This document shows positions 16,512 through 25,454 of a stretch of DNA of 43,419 nt, one piece after another (positions within the stretch are counted from its first letter, which is position 1; the number at the start of each line of letters is the position of its first letter). A model generated the notes under the pieces. It saw only the letters and a list, made by a program, of their open reading frames with translations, did no database searches and had not been told where the DNA came from. The DNA is taken from contig JAHDCJ010000008.1 in assembly GCA_020629935.1 (NCBI GenBank), forward strand, positions 1 to 43,419. Direction: 5' to 3'. Made by a program: the position numbers and the translations under genes. The stretch comes from Saprospiraceae bacterium. GTDB taxonomy: Bacteria; Bacteroidota; Bacteroidia; Chitinophagales; Saprospiraceae.

Positions 16512-19500
16512 GTGATGAAAAATAGAAAAGGCTATTTCTTATGTTTCTTGGTTATGTGTATTTGTTTAAATATCAATGCACAATTAGAAGAACATACTTG
16601 GTATTTTGGAGGTAACGGAGCAAGTACCAATACGGTTGGACTTCGTTTTGATCAAGCAACTACCATTCCTGCCCCTTTAAATAATGAGCGTTTCCCGCTC
16701 GAACTTCAAGAAAATAATGTGATGGTCACCAATCCTTCCACTGGAGCTGTCGTGATGTATTCCGATGGACAAAATGTGGTCGATGCTTCTCATAATTTAA
16801 TGCCTAATGGTACTGGATTAAGTGGAAGTGCTTCCTCCATGTATGGTACAGTCATCGTATTTGATCCATCTGATTGTGATCGATATTATTTGGTGTATGT
16901 AGAAGCTGAAGAAGATGCACCTGATCGAAAAATTTATTATTCAGCAGTAGATATGACCTTAACGGGAAATGGAACGGTAACTGCTCCTTTGGGTGATGTA
17001 GATCCTGCGGTTAAAAATATTGAAATCACTCCTGCTGGAATGAATATGGGAGAAGGCCTTTTAGCGATCTCAAAACCAAATGGTTCGAAAGAGTCATGGG
17101 TTTTAGCTACGAGTAGAAATACGAAAGAATTATTCATATTTGAGGTTACAGGTACAGGAGTCTCTTTATCCAATACCTATGATTTAAATACCTTTATGCC
17201 TGGTCTTCCTCTAGGAGAAATGTTTGGTTTCAAAGCTGCTTTTGAACCTACTACAGGCAACGAAGGAATTTTAGTACTTGGCCCCGGAAGAGGTTCTGGA
17301 TTTCCAATTGGCTACATTACCTTTGATCGAGCGAATGGAACAATTGATGTTTCCTCCTATGTCAATATCGCTACCAATACCCAATGGACTTATGGTATCG
17401 AATTTTCACCCGATGGGTCTAAAATTTATTATACCGATTACTTTTCGAAAGAGCTTCAACAATACGATTTAAATACAGGCATATTAACAGAAATAGGAAG
17501 TTCTCCGCATAGTGGTCGGAGTGGGGGATTATTATTAGGACCCGATGGGAAAATCTATTGGGCCAATCGTTTTGAAGTTTCTTCTGGAAGTTTGCCTGTA
17601 GAATTTTTATCTACTATTGATGATCCTAATGCAGCTGGAACAGCTTGTAATTTAAATATTGATTCTTACAATATAGCCATGACTGGATTCCCTCGAACCG
17701 TTGGTGTTTTACCAACCTTTGGTACATTCCCAACACCTCCTTCTGCTAGCCAAGATGTAGCTGCATCTTGTACGATTGGAGGAACGGCAACTGTGGACCC
17801 CGGTGAAAGCGCTCCGCCCGTTTTATATGAGTGGGACAATGGACAAACCACCGCTACTGCGAATGCATTAACACCTGGGTTACATTTCGTAACCGTCACA
17901 GATGGAGGAGGTTGTACACGAGTGGCTTCCGTAATGATTGATGGAGGAAGTGGACTCGATTTTAGTACAGCGAATATGTCAAGAACCAATCCAACTAATT
18001 GTAATCCTGGAAATGATGGTAGCATTTTAATTTCTGCACCTGTGCTAGACCCTAATGCAAATTATGAGGTTACTTACTTTTTAGATGGCGTACAAAGCGC
18101 TTTAATTAATGTGACTACAGATGCGAATGGCGATATTACTATTACTGGATTAAGTCCCGGAACGTATACTGATTTTGAAATTGCATTGCCTGGTGGTTTA
18201 TGCCCTGGTAATATTTTTCCAAATCTTGTATTGATGGCTCCTGGAGCGCCAACTGCACCCACAGTAGGAATAAATGGAAGCGCTTGCCTTGGAGAAAATT
18301 TAAGCTTAACGGCTACGAATGTAGCAGGAGCAACCTATATTTGGACTGGACCTAATTCGTTCAGTTCCAATGACCAAAATCCTTTAGTGTCAATGAATGC
18401 TTCATTGGTGCAAGAAGGCGTTTATACGTTGATTGTAGATGTTGGGGGATGTCAATCTACTCCAACGACAGTGACTGTTACTTTTATCCAAGCTACTGTA
18501 GATCTTGGGCCTGACCAAAATTATTGTGGTTCTGCCGCCTTAACACTAGATGCAGGTAGCGGTTTTGTAGATTATGATTGGTCTACTGGAAGTAATAATC
18601 AAACCATTGATGTTACGGTTACTGGAACTTATGGAGTCACCGCCACAGATGCCAACGGTTGTATTAGAATGGATGAAGTTATCATCAATGTTTTTCCATT
18701 TGCAGCACCTGATTTAGGAGGAGATTTAATATTTTGTCCGGGTGACCCTGTATCTGCAGTATTAGATCCTGGAGGTAGTTTTTCAAGTTATACTTGGTCC
18801 GATGGAAGTAGTTCTCCTACATTAAATGCGAATTCACCTGGTTTGTATTGGGTGGAAGTAACCGATGTAAATAGTTGTGTAGGAAGAGATAGTGTTGAGC
18901 TTCTTCAATCAACTTCGGTATTAGATTTAGGAAGTGATATGGATTTATGTGGTGTTAGTTTACAAACTTTAGATGCAGGTACTGGATTTGATACTTATAA
19001 TTGGTCAACAGGAGCAATAAGTTCTACTATAGATGTCACTTCCTCTGGAACTTATGAAGTAACCGTAACCGATAATTTAGGCTGTAGTTTAACTGACGAA
19101 GTCACGATTAATTTGTTTTCCATTCCCATCATAGATTTAGGATCGGATTTAATATTTTGTCCAGATGAAAATGTAACAGGAACCTTGTCTTTAGGAGCTA
19201 CATTTCCGACTTATTTATGGTCAGATGGTAGTATAAATCCTACTTTAGATTTTACGAATACGGGCTTATATTGGGTAGAGATTACCGATGTGAATGGTTG
19301 CGCTACTAGAGATTCTGTAGAAGTAATCCAGTCAAGTTCGGTGATAGATTTGGGCCCAGATGAAAGTTTGTGTGGAGTGAATTCATTTACCATAAATGCA
19401 GGCGCTTTTGATTCTTATATTTGGTCAGATGGTAGTACTAATCCTAGTTTGACTGTAAGCAATTCAGGAACATACACGGTAACTGTAACGGATGGCTTTA

Positions 19501-20507
19501 ATTGTGAATTAACCGATGAAATAGAAGTAAATTTATTTCCTGCGGCTAGTGTGGACTTAGGTCCCGACCAAGACTTTTGTTTAGGTTTAATACCAGATAT
19601 TACCTTTGATGGAGGGGCGGGTTTTGCGCAATATACTTGGTCAGATGGGAGTATGGGACAAACATTGACTACGAATCAGGTAGGGACTTATTGGGTGGAA
19701 GTAATGAGTGCAGATGGGTGTATAGGTTCGGATACGGTGCTTATCGGAACGTTTCCTGTAATTGGTTTAGATTTAGGTGAAGATCTTACGATTTGTGCCA
19801 ATGATACCATTGCTTTGGAAGCTGATCCGGGCTATGATTCTTATATTTGGTCGAATGGAGAATCAGGGCAAGAAATCATGGTTAGTGGAGCAGGAGAGTA
19901 TTCGGTTTTAGCAACGGATGTGAATGGATGTTCTGCAGTAGATACGATAAATGTGATCACCGTTTCTGCTCCAAGAATAGAAGCAGGGGAAGATCATCAA
20001 ATCATTTTAGGAGAACAAGTAGAGTTAGAGGCTATTGTTTTAAATTCTTTAGACACCATGTCTTATTTGTGGAGTCCTGTCGAAGGCTTAAGTTGCATTG
20101 ATTGTGCAGATCCTATTGCGGCACCATTTGTAACAACGACTTATTCTGTAACAGTAACCAATAATGTAGGTTGTTTTGATATCGATGAATTGACCATTGA
20201 AGTAGATGATCAAAGGCATGTATATATTCCCAATGCATTTAGTCCTAATGATGATGGTATAAATGATAAATTTGAAATTTATGGAAATGTGGCAGTTAGT
20301 CAAGTCAATATGTTTCGGGTTTATAATCGCTGGGGCGGTCTAGTATATGAAGTGAATAATTTACCCATCAATGATAGTGGTTTTGGTTGGGATGGAATGT
20401 ACAAAGGCAAAATCCTTCCTCCAGGCGTTTTTATTTATATCGCCGAAATTCAATATGTTGACGGACAAGTGCAATCCTATAAGGGAGATGTGACCATTGT
20501 TAGGTAG
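16512..20507 (+). CDS. Giant T9SS surface protein with Ig/PKD-like repeats and gliding-type C-terminus
   Basis: 1331 residues. A signal peptide ends near NINAQ. Residues about 25-400 look like a beta-propeller: repeated blades such as GIEFSPDGSKIYYTDY and LLLGPDGKIYWANR. Residues 400-650 hold two or three Ig/PKD-like domains. From about 662 to 1156 there are seven tandem repeats of about 70 residues, each beginning DLGxDxxxC and containing YxWSxGxxxxT, a GxYxVxxTD strand and a second Cys. The end (about 1236-1331) is the gliding motility-associated type B sorting domain: VYIPNAFSPNDDGINDKFEI, VYNRWGGLVYE and GVFIYIAEI. Such proteins are exported by T9SS and serve as adhesins or stalk-like surface proteins. 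A 68-bp palindromic repeat starts 15 bases after the stop. Confidence 0.9.
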   Translation: MMKNRKGYFLCFLVMCICLNINAQLEEHTWYFGGNGASTNTVGLRFDQATTIPAPLNNERFPLELQENNVMVTNPSTGAVVMYSDGQNVVDASHNLMPNGTGLSGSASSMYGTVIVFDPSDCDRYYLVYVEAEEDAPDRKIYYSAVDMTLTGNGTVTAPLGDVDPAVKNIEITPAGMNMGEGLLAISKPNGSKESWVLATSRNTKELFIFEVTGTGVSLSNTYDLNTFMPGLPLGEMFGFKAAFEPTTGNEGILVLGPGRGSGFPIGYITFDRANGTIDVSSYVNIATNTQWTYGIEFSPDGSKIYYTDYFSKELQQYDLNTGILTEIGSSPHSGRSGGLLLGPDGKIYWANRFEVSSGSLPVEFLSTIDDPNAAGTACNLNIDSYNIAMTGFPRTVGVLPTFGTFPTPPSASQDVAASCTIGGTATVDPGESAPPVLYEWDNGQTTATANALTPGLHFVTVTDGGGCTRVASVMIDGGSGLDFSTANMSRTNPTNCNPGNDGSILISAPVLDPNANYEVTYFLDGVQSALINVTTDANGDITITGLSPGTYTDFEIALPGGLCPGNIFPNLVLMAPGAPTAPTVGINGSACLGENLSLTATNVAGATYIWTGPNSFSSNDQNPLVSMNASLVQEGVYTLIVDVGGCQSTPTTVTVTFIQATVDLGPDQNYCGSAALTLDAGSGFVDYDWSTGSNNQTIDVTVTGTYGVTATDANGCIRMDEVIINVFPFAAPDLGGDLIFCPGDPVSAVLDPGGSFSSYTWSDGSSSPTLNANSPGLYWVEVTDVNSCVGRDSVELLQSTSVLDLGSDMDLCGVSLQTLDAGTGFDTYNWSTGAISSTIDVTSSGTYEVTVTDNLGCSLTDEVTINLFSIPIIDLGSDLIFCPDENVTGTLSLGATFPTYLWSDGSINPTLDFTNTGLYWVEITDVNGCATRDSVEVIQSSSVIDLGPDESLCGVNSFTINAGAFDSYIWSDGSTNPSLTVSNSGTYTVTVTDGFNCELTDEIEVNLFPAASVDLGPDQDFCLGLIPDITFDGGAGFAQYTWSDGSMGQTLTTNQVGTYWVEVMSADGCIGSDTVLIGTFPVIGLDLGEDLTICANDTIALEADPGYDSYIWSNGESGQEIMVSGAGEYSVLATDVNGCSAVDTINVITVSAPRIEAGEDHQIILGEQVELEAIVLNSLDTMSYLWSPVEGLSCIDCADPIAAPFVTTTYSVTVTNNVGCFDIDELTIEVDDQRHVYIPNAFSPNDDGINDKFEIYGNVAVSQVNMFRVYNRWGGLVYEVNNLPINDSGFGWDGMYKGKILPPGVFIYIAEIQYVDGQVQSYKGDVTIVR

Positions 20508-20521
20508 TTTGAAGAGATAAG

Positions 20522-20589
20522 TGAGTACTCGAACAAAATAAATGATATTTCCATTCATTAAGTATTGATTTATTTTGTTCTAGGACTTA
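20522..20589. repeat. 68-bp palindromic repeat, copy 2
   Basis: Same length as the copy at 7279 and nearly identical in the core (ACAAAATAAATG, TATTTCC, TTCATTAAGTATTGATTTA). The arms are GAGTACTCGAACAAAATAAA and, in reverse complement, AAGTCCTAGAACAAAATAAA. It starts 15 bases after the stop of the giant surface protein, where its hairpin could end or protect the transcript. Confidence 0.7.
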
Positions 20590-20668
20590 ATAAGGTTTTG
20601 TTATTTTCTCTTTATATTTGAAAAAATATAGATTCCACTCTATTTACTATCTACAAAACGACCTCATT

Positions 20669-21526
20669 ATGCGAATAAGCTATCTTGCTACTTGGATTTT
20701 AATCAGCTTTCTTCTAGGATCTTGCCAAACAGAAGATCCTGCCATTACAGCTTCTAAGAAAATAACCAATGATTTTTTTAATGAAATCATGTCTCTAAAA
20801 GACGCTCAAAATTGGGAAAAAATTGCTAAAATCTATCCAGGCATTCAAAAAATATTCTCTCCTCAACCTATAGATAGTTTTGTCGTTTTTGAACCCAACT
20901 CGGTGGAAGAAACCATGATTGTAAAAGCAAATATCTTTTATAAAGGATCGAATGTAGCCAACGAAGGAGAACCTGTTAGTTTAATGTTAAGCAAAGATGA
21001 GTCGGGCAATTATTCGATTAAGGACAGCAAAAATTTGTTTAAACGTAAAAATTTGTTGTACCATCAATTTGCCCAAAAAGCAAAATGCTTTGTCGATGAT
21101 AAAGCATTTACCGATCTAGAAATCATGGACATTAGCCGAAAAGTCCAAGTCTTTTTTAGAGATAAAGCCAATAAGTTGGAAGAAAACTTAAGACCTCAAT
21201 TGAATCTTTCTAATTGGAAATGGGATAAAAATAAACGAAAGGGGAGTGGGAAATTAGCTAATAACACCAATTTCGATTTACCAGAAGTAAAGTATATTCT
21301 TGAATTTTTAGATGCAAAAGGTAATTCGAAAGGATCGGATTATGGTTATATTTCTAGAGAAGCGCTTGCCAAAGGAGATCATGTCAATTTTTCAATCGAT
21401 TCTAAAAATACAGTGACTTACGATGACGTGATTCTAAAATTCTCTTTTCTCTCAAAAAAGTTTGAATCTTTAGTGCTTGATCAAGTAGTAAAAGATGGCG
21501 ATTGTGAAACTTTTTTAAAGCAATAA
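20669..21526 (+). CDS. Hypothetical lipoprotein
   Basis: 285 residues from the ATG at 20669. I prefer this start to an in-frame upstream codon at 20618 because it gives a clean lipoprotein signal peptide (MRISYLATW to LLGSC, Cys19 lipidated). The mature part begins with a helical region (about 25-60), then a beta-rich region with FYKGSNVANEGEPVSLML. The C-terminal half (about 170-285) contains a strand pattern like the FxLxN-type domains found after lipoproteins (GKLANNTNFDLPEVKYIL to DHVNFSIDSKNTVTYDDV). The function is unknown. Two further small secreted proteins follow on the same strand at short distances (53 and 24 bases), suggesting an operon. Confidence 0.75.
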   Translation: MRISYLATWILISFLLGSCQTEDPAITASKKITNDFFNEIMSLKDAQNWEKIAKIYPGIQKIFSPQPIDSFVVFEPNSVEETMIVKANIFYKGSNVANEGEPVSLMLSKDESGNYSIKDSKNLFKRKNLLYHQFAQKAKCFVDDKAFTDLEIMDISRKVQVFFRDKANKLEENLRPQLNLSNWKWDKNKRKGSGKLANNTNFDLPEVKYILEFLDAKGNSKGSDYGYISREALAKGDHVNFSIDSKNTVTYDDVILKFSFLSKKFESLVLDQVVKDGDCETFLKQ

Positions 21527-21579
21527 AATCAAATGGGTATTGTTTTTGTTTATTGAATGAAGAATCATTACTACAAATC

Positions 21580-22062
21580 ATGACAATTTACTTCCTCTTA
21601 TATATCATGTCTTCTTTTATTCCTTCAGAAGCCAATGCACCTTTTGGTTGTGCTGATCTCACTATTGTACAAATAGAAGAACCTGACTGGATACATGAAG
21701 AAGAAAGCACTATGGTCAAAGTAACCGTTAAAAACATTGGAAGTGCCGCAAGTCCAGCCACTGTTTTAAAAATAGTGGATTATGATCCAGCGGTTAAAGA
21801 GATAAAGAAATTACCATTAGAATATCAGTTTAAAAAACATGCTATTCGGCATGCAAAACAAAACCAAGAGGATAAATATATAGAAGCCTCGGTAAAAGTA
21901 CCTTCACTAAAAGCCAAGGAAGAAAGAGTATTGAGTATACAAATTGATAATCATTGGGTCTATGATCCAGATTGCGAGTTGTTAGCTTCAATAGATAAAG
22001 CAAATGAAGTGCCCGAGTGCAATGAAAAAAATAATGAAAAGTTTTTCATGTCAAGCCAATAG
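21580..22062 (+). CDS. Secreted CARDB-like domain protein
   Basis: 160 residues from the ATG at 21580; an upstream in-frame TTG at 21553 would add nine polar residues before the signal peptide and is less likely. The N-terminus is a short signal peptide ending around SEANA. The mature protein is one CARDB-like (cell-adhesion-related beta-sandwich) domain: ADLTIVQIEEPDW, ESTMVKVTVKNIGSAAS, then AKEERVLSIQI and a final IDKANEVPECNEKNNEKF, where the DxxNxVxExxExNN pattern is typical of the CARDB end. It probably binds a surface or envelope partner. The stop is 24 bases from the next gene, in what looks like a small operon. Confidence 0.75.
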   Translation: MTIYFLLYIMSSFIPSEANAPFGCADLTIVQIEEPDWIHEEESTMVKVTVKNIGSAASPATVLKIVDYDPAVKEIKKLPLEYQFKKHAIRHAKQNQEDKYIEASVKVPSLKAKEERVLSIQIDNHWVYDPDCELLASIDKANEVPECNEKNNEKFFMSSQ

Positions 22063-22086
22063 ATTAAATCCCTTTTAGCAAAAATT

Positions 22087-22521
22087 ATGAAGCAATCCCT
22101 TTATATATTCTTTGCAAGCCTAATATGCTTGAGCTCGTTTTCTTGTACGCCAAGAATGGAATTATCTCCGAAAGGATTTCCTAAATGGATGAAAGGAGAA
22201 TGGAAAGGCATTGGACTTCAACTCAACTTTAGACAAACATGGACGATCGAATTAGAGGTGTCTCAGAAACGAGTAGAGGTGTTTTATCCTACACTTGATT
22301 GTGTAGGGGAATGGATTCTGATCGAATCAAATGATGTAAAAGCTGTCTTTGTAGAAAAAATAGTTAAAGGCCAAAATGTTTGTGCCCGAAACGGTAAAAT
22401 CATTATTACCTTAGTAGATGAAAATCATTTGTCTTACAGTTATTATTCTTCTGATAAGAAAATATTACAAGCGCATTCTACATTGATAAATAAAGAAATA
22501 ATTAATGCCATTCGTACCTAA
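22087..22521 (+). CDS. Small hypothetical lipoprotein
   Basis: 144 residues. The signal peptide ends at SSFSC, with Cys20 probably lipidated. The body is a small beta-barrel or lipocalin-like fold by its alternating strands: FPKWMKGEWKGIGLQL, TWTIELEVSQKRVEVFY, KIIITLVDENHLSYSYY. Two further cysteines (LDCVGEW and NVCARNG) could pair. It resembles the small Bacteroidota lipoproteins that begin with a WxGxW strand, but I cannot assign a function. It is the last gene of the plus-strand run, followed by a hairpin shared with the convergent gene. Confidence 0.72.
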   Translation: MKQSLYIFFASLICLSSFSCTPRMELSPKGFPKWMKGEWKGIGLQLNFRQTWTIELEVSQKRVEVFYPTLDCVGEWILIESNDVKAVFVEKIVKGQNVCARNGKIIITLVDENHLSYSYYSSDKKILQAHSTLINKEIINAIRT

Positions 22522-22526
22522 AAATT

Positions 22527-22556
22527 GCGGCGCACCTTCCTAGAAAGGCACGCCGC
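22527..22556 (-). terminator. GC-rich hairpin between convergent genes
   Basis: GCGGCG (22527-22532) pairs with CGCCGC (22551-22556) and CCTT with AAGG inside. CA opposite CA separates them; in minus-strand RNA this becomes UG opposite UG (wobble pairs). The minus strand then reads AATTTTTA. It fits as the terminator of the minus-strand gene at 22574, with the same design as the hairpin at 83-114. Confidence 0.65.
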
Positions 22557-22573
22557 TGAACAATTAAAACTTT

Positions 22574-23680
22574 CTAATCTTTAATCCTTATCTTTTTTGT
22601 TACAAACTTATCCTCTATCCAGAGTCTAATAAAATAGATTCCTGTATTTAAATAGTCTAAATCGATGACATGTCGGCTATCAAACACCCTTTTTCTATCT
22701 ACAAACTGTCCAATCGAATTGTATATCTCTATTTTGTCAATTGGCGTTGGAGAATCAATATACAATTGATCTTTTGTAGGATTTGGATAAAGAGAAATTT
22801 CATCGCCATAATCTATTTGGTGAGTAGAAGTAGATATATCAATCAACACGGTATCTGGCATCGCAGTAATTAATAAATCATGCATGGATTCACCTAAACC
22901 ATAGACATTCCTAAAGGTAAATGGCAATGGAATATTCGTTGGACTTCGGAAACCACTAATATTATCAATGACAACTACCGAAAATTCGGCGATGGGCCCA
23001 AATCCTGAGACTGGATCAACCGCAAAACGCGCACCTGCGAAATCTATTTGATCGGATGCTAAAGGGGTGTATTTCGCTCTCGTTCCTAAATCTACATTGG
23101 GTGTACCTAACCAACCGCCAAAGAAATTGGGGTACACATCAAACTTATCTATTAGCGCAGTGTCTAATTCAATAGTAAAGCCAATAGCCCAAATGTCTTC
23201 AATCACATTGGTGGCACTTCCAAGATGTATGGTGGCTATTACTGTATCTCCCGGCTGCGGATTTTCATTGTTATAGGTTAAAAACAAATCTTCTCCTAAC
23301 AGGGTATTTCCCCATTCGCCATTAAAGGTATCGTTTCGGAAATTATAATTATTTTCTGGCCAATACACATCATCACCCTCAATATCTCCATCTCCATCAA
23401 AGTCGGCATGTTTAAAATTGATGTCCGTGTTTGGGAAAAAAGTACTCCAATCATCACAGGATTGCGCTTCCCAGTCTGTAGAGGCATTTGGGCGAATAGG
23501 CCCGATTGTAAGAGTGTTTTGTGCATACACAGCGAATATAAAATCGATATGGTTAACAATCCCATTTCGATTGGCATCGCCTGGCCAAACACAGTCAGTT
23601 ACACATTGAGATCGTAGAGGGAATATATAAAATAGAAAGATGCCCATTAGCATCATCTTTTTAGGATTAATAATTTTCAT
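22574..23680 (-). CDS. T9SS-exported dockerin-like protein
   Basis: 368 residues with a signal peptide ending near PLRSQ. Residues about 25-115 contain two EF-hand/dockerin-like calcium loops, GDANRNGIVNHIDF (about 34-47) and ADFDGDGDIEGDDV (about 93-106), with NASTDWEAQSCDDW between them, as in other Saprospiria surface proteins. A cohesin-like or beta-sandwich domain follows (about 130-270, LFLTYNNENPQPGDTVIATIHLG), then a type A sorting domain: ISLYPNPTKDQLYID, YNSIGQFVDRK and LNTGIYFIRLW. It is exported by T9SS and should need Ca2+ to fold. Its gene is divergent from the third helical paralog, with 169 bases between the starts, so both may share a control region. Confidence 0.85.
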   Translation of the reverse strand: MKIINPKKMMLMGIFLFYIFPLRSQCVTDCVWPGDANRNGIVNHIDFIFAVYAQNTLTIGPIRPNASTDWEAQSCDDWSTFFPNTDINFKHADFDGDGDIEGDDVYWPENNYNFRNDTFNGEWGNTLLGEDLFLTYNNENPQPGDTVIATIHLGSATNVIEDIWAIGFTIELDTALIDKFDVYPNFFGGWLGTPNVDLGTRAKYTPLASDQIDFAGARFAVDPVSGFGPIAEFSVVVIDNISGFRSPTNIPLPFTFRNVYGLGESMHDLLITAMPDTVLIDISTSTHQIDYGDEISLYPNPTKDQLYIDSPTPIDKIEIYNSIGQFVDRKRVFDSRHVIDLDYLNTGIYFIRLWIEDKFVTKKIRIKD

Positions 23681-23849
23681 GAGGTAAATTTTAATTGTTC
23701 AATCCAAAGTTAAGTATCTCACAAGAAATAAAATTATACATTATTTACCTTTTGTGGAAATTTTTTATTCTGTATTTGGTGAATATGTACCTATTAATCA
23801 GTAATTTAGTGTCATGTTTTTAGATTATTGTGGAACAAATTTATGAAAG

Positions 23850-25298
23850 ATGAAAAAAATTCTTCTTATCGAATCACTTAAGGCATTGGATAGTAAACAT
23901 TTAAAAGAATTTCAAGATTTTGTGGCTTCTCCTTTTTTTAATAAACATAAAGAAACCATAAAACTGACCAATTTTTTGGTAAAATACCATCCTACGTTTA
24001 ATCTAAGTAAAGAAACTATTCGGAAGCTATTTTATAAAAATACAAAAATTAGTGATCAACAATTACGCGATGCGCTTTCTAGTGTTATGAAATTACTTAA
24101 TGCTTTTTTTACTCAAAAAGGGATGGAACAAAGCCTTGGTTTTGATAAACTATTCAATTTACAATTTTGTAAAAATGAACGCATTGAACTAAATTATAAG
24201 CGGAATGTAGTCCGTTTTATAAAAGAATGGAATAGTAAAAACGAACTGGGATTTAATGCGCAATTGGTTGATTTTTTATTGTCAGAACAACAAGATCAAT
24301 TTTATGCAGAAGTGCGAAGTTTATCCAATAAAGATTTTTTAAAGAAAACCGCAAAGAAATTCGATCACCTCTTTATTGCCCAAAAAATAAGAACAGCTTG
24401 TCAACTTAAAAATTGGCAGAATGTGGTTGAAGATGAAGTAGAAATTCACTTGCTTGAAGCAGTGCTCAATTATGTAGAAACAAACCAATCCACACTACGT
24501 GAAGTTCCAGAAGTTTGGATTTATTATACGATTTATAATACGCTCCACTTTCCTGGAAATCGAATGCACTTCGATGAGTTATTGCAACTGCTCAAAATTC
24601 ATAGTCCACAATTTCAAATCTCTGAAGCGCAAGATTTATATCGATATGCTCAAAATTATTGTATCAAAAAAATAAACTTTGGTGAAGCGGAATTCTTAAA
24701 CGACCTCTTCTTAATTTATAAAGATCAATTACAATTGGGTTTGCTCCTAGAAAAAAATAAACTCTCGCAATGGCATTATAAAAATATAGTCACCGTAGCT
24801 TGCCGATTGAAAGCACATGATTGGGCAAATGAGTTTATCCATCAATATCAAAATAAACTGCCCCAAGAAGAACAAAAGGCGGCTTATGATTTTAATTTGG
24901 CTGCCTTGCACTATAGCATGGGAGCCTACGAAAAAGTATTTGAAGGCATTCGAAGCTTACAATTCAAAGATGTATACTATCAACTCGATGCACGAGCTTT
25001 ATTACTCAAAGTCTATTTCGAAACTAAGGAATTCGAAGCTTTATATTATTTGCTCAATGCGTTTTCGGTTTTTCTACAAAGAAATAAAACCTTATCTGGG
25101 TACCAACGCGTTGCTAATAAAAATCTAATTCGTTTGGCTAAAAAAATGTCTAAAATTCAAGAAGAATTCCAAGTCAATACAAAAGAGGCGAATCATACAA
25201 AACTCAAAAACTTAATACAAAAAATTAATGCTACCAACCCACTGACTAATGCCAATTGGTTAAGGGAGCAATGTGATATGATGATCCATAATATTTAA
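23850..25298 (+). CDS. 482-residue all-helical protein, paralog 3 of 3 (diverged)
   Basis: Homologous to the genes at 1853 and 4862 but clearly diverged. The N-terminal signature is ASPFFNKHKETIKL (compare SPLFNKDEKVINL), then KYHPTFNLSKE and LRDALSSVMKLLNAFF. The C-terminal third keeps the F-I-x-x-Y-x-x-x-L-P order (FIHQYQNKLPQEEQ), VYYQLDARALLLKVYF and FSVFLQRNKTL. It is soluble and helical with no signal peptide. It lacks the TTG-N20-TATCTTTA promoter and the upstream boxes of the other two and sits in a different context: divergent from a dockerin-like T9SS protein and 156 bases upstream of a T9SS-exported putative glycosidase. In all three cases a T9SS cargo gene is the direct neighbour. 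The function is unknown. Confidence 0.88.
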   Translation: MKKILLIESLKALDSKHLKEFQDFVASPFFNKHKETIKLTNFLVKYHPTFNLSKETIRKLFYKNTKISDQQLRDALSSVMKLLNAFFTQKGMEQSLGFDKLFNLQFCKNERIELNYKRNVVRFIKEWNSKNELGFNAQLVDFLLSEQQDQFYAEVRSLSNKDFLKKTAKKFDHLFIAQKIRTACQLKNWQNVVEDEVEIHLLEAVLNYVETNQSTLREVPEVWIYYTIYNTLHFPGNRMHFDELLQLLKIHSPQFQISEAQDLYRYAQNYCIKKINFGEAEFLNDLFLIYKDQLQLGLLLEKNKLSQWHYKNIVTVACRLKAHDWANEFIHQYQNKLPQEEQKAAYDFNLAALHYSMGAYEKVFEGIRSLQFKDVYYQLDARALLLKVYFETKEFEALYYLLNAFSVFLQRNKTLSGYQRVANKNLIRLAKKMSKIQEEFQVNTKEANHTKLKNLIQKINATNPLTNANWLREQCDMMIHNI

Positions 25299-25454
25299 AG
25301 TTGTATTGATATAATTAAATGATAATTAGTGTTAAATAAATTTTTTTAAATATTAATTGAATCCACAAAATTAAGATATTGTAATTTTATTAACTTCCTT
25401 TTCAGACTTTCTTTGTGATTGTAAAATAAATCAATCACCTCAAAGAAAGTCATT

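Noticed and set aside
16937..19393. Several minus-strand frames inside the giant surface protein gene
   Set aside because: They are antisense to a repeat-rich, well-supported gene and mirror its composition.
18490..20010. Regularly spaced repeats that could suggest a CRISPR-like array
   Set aside because: The 210-base period is in frame and encodes degenerate Ig-like protein repeats; no direct identical repeats or cas genes.
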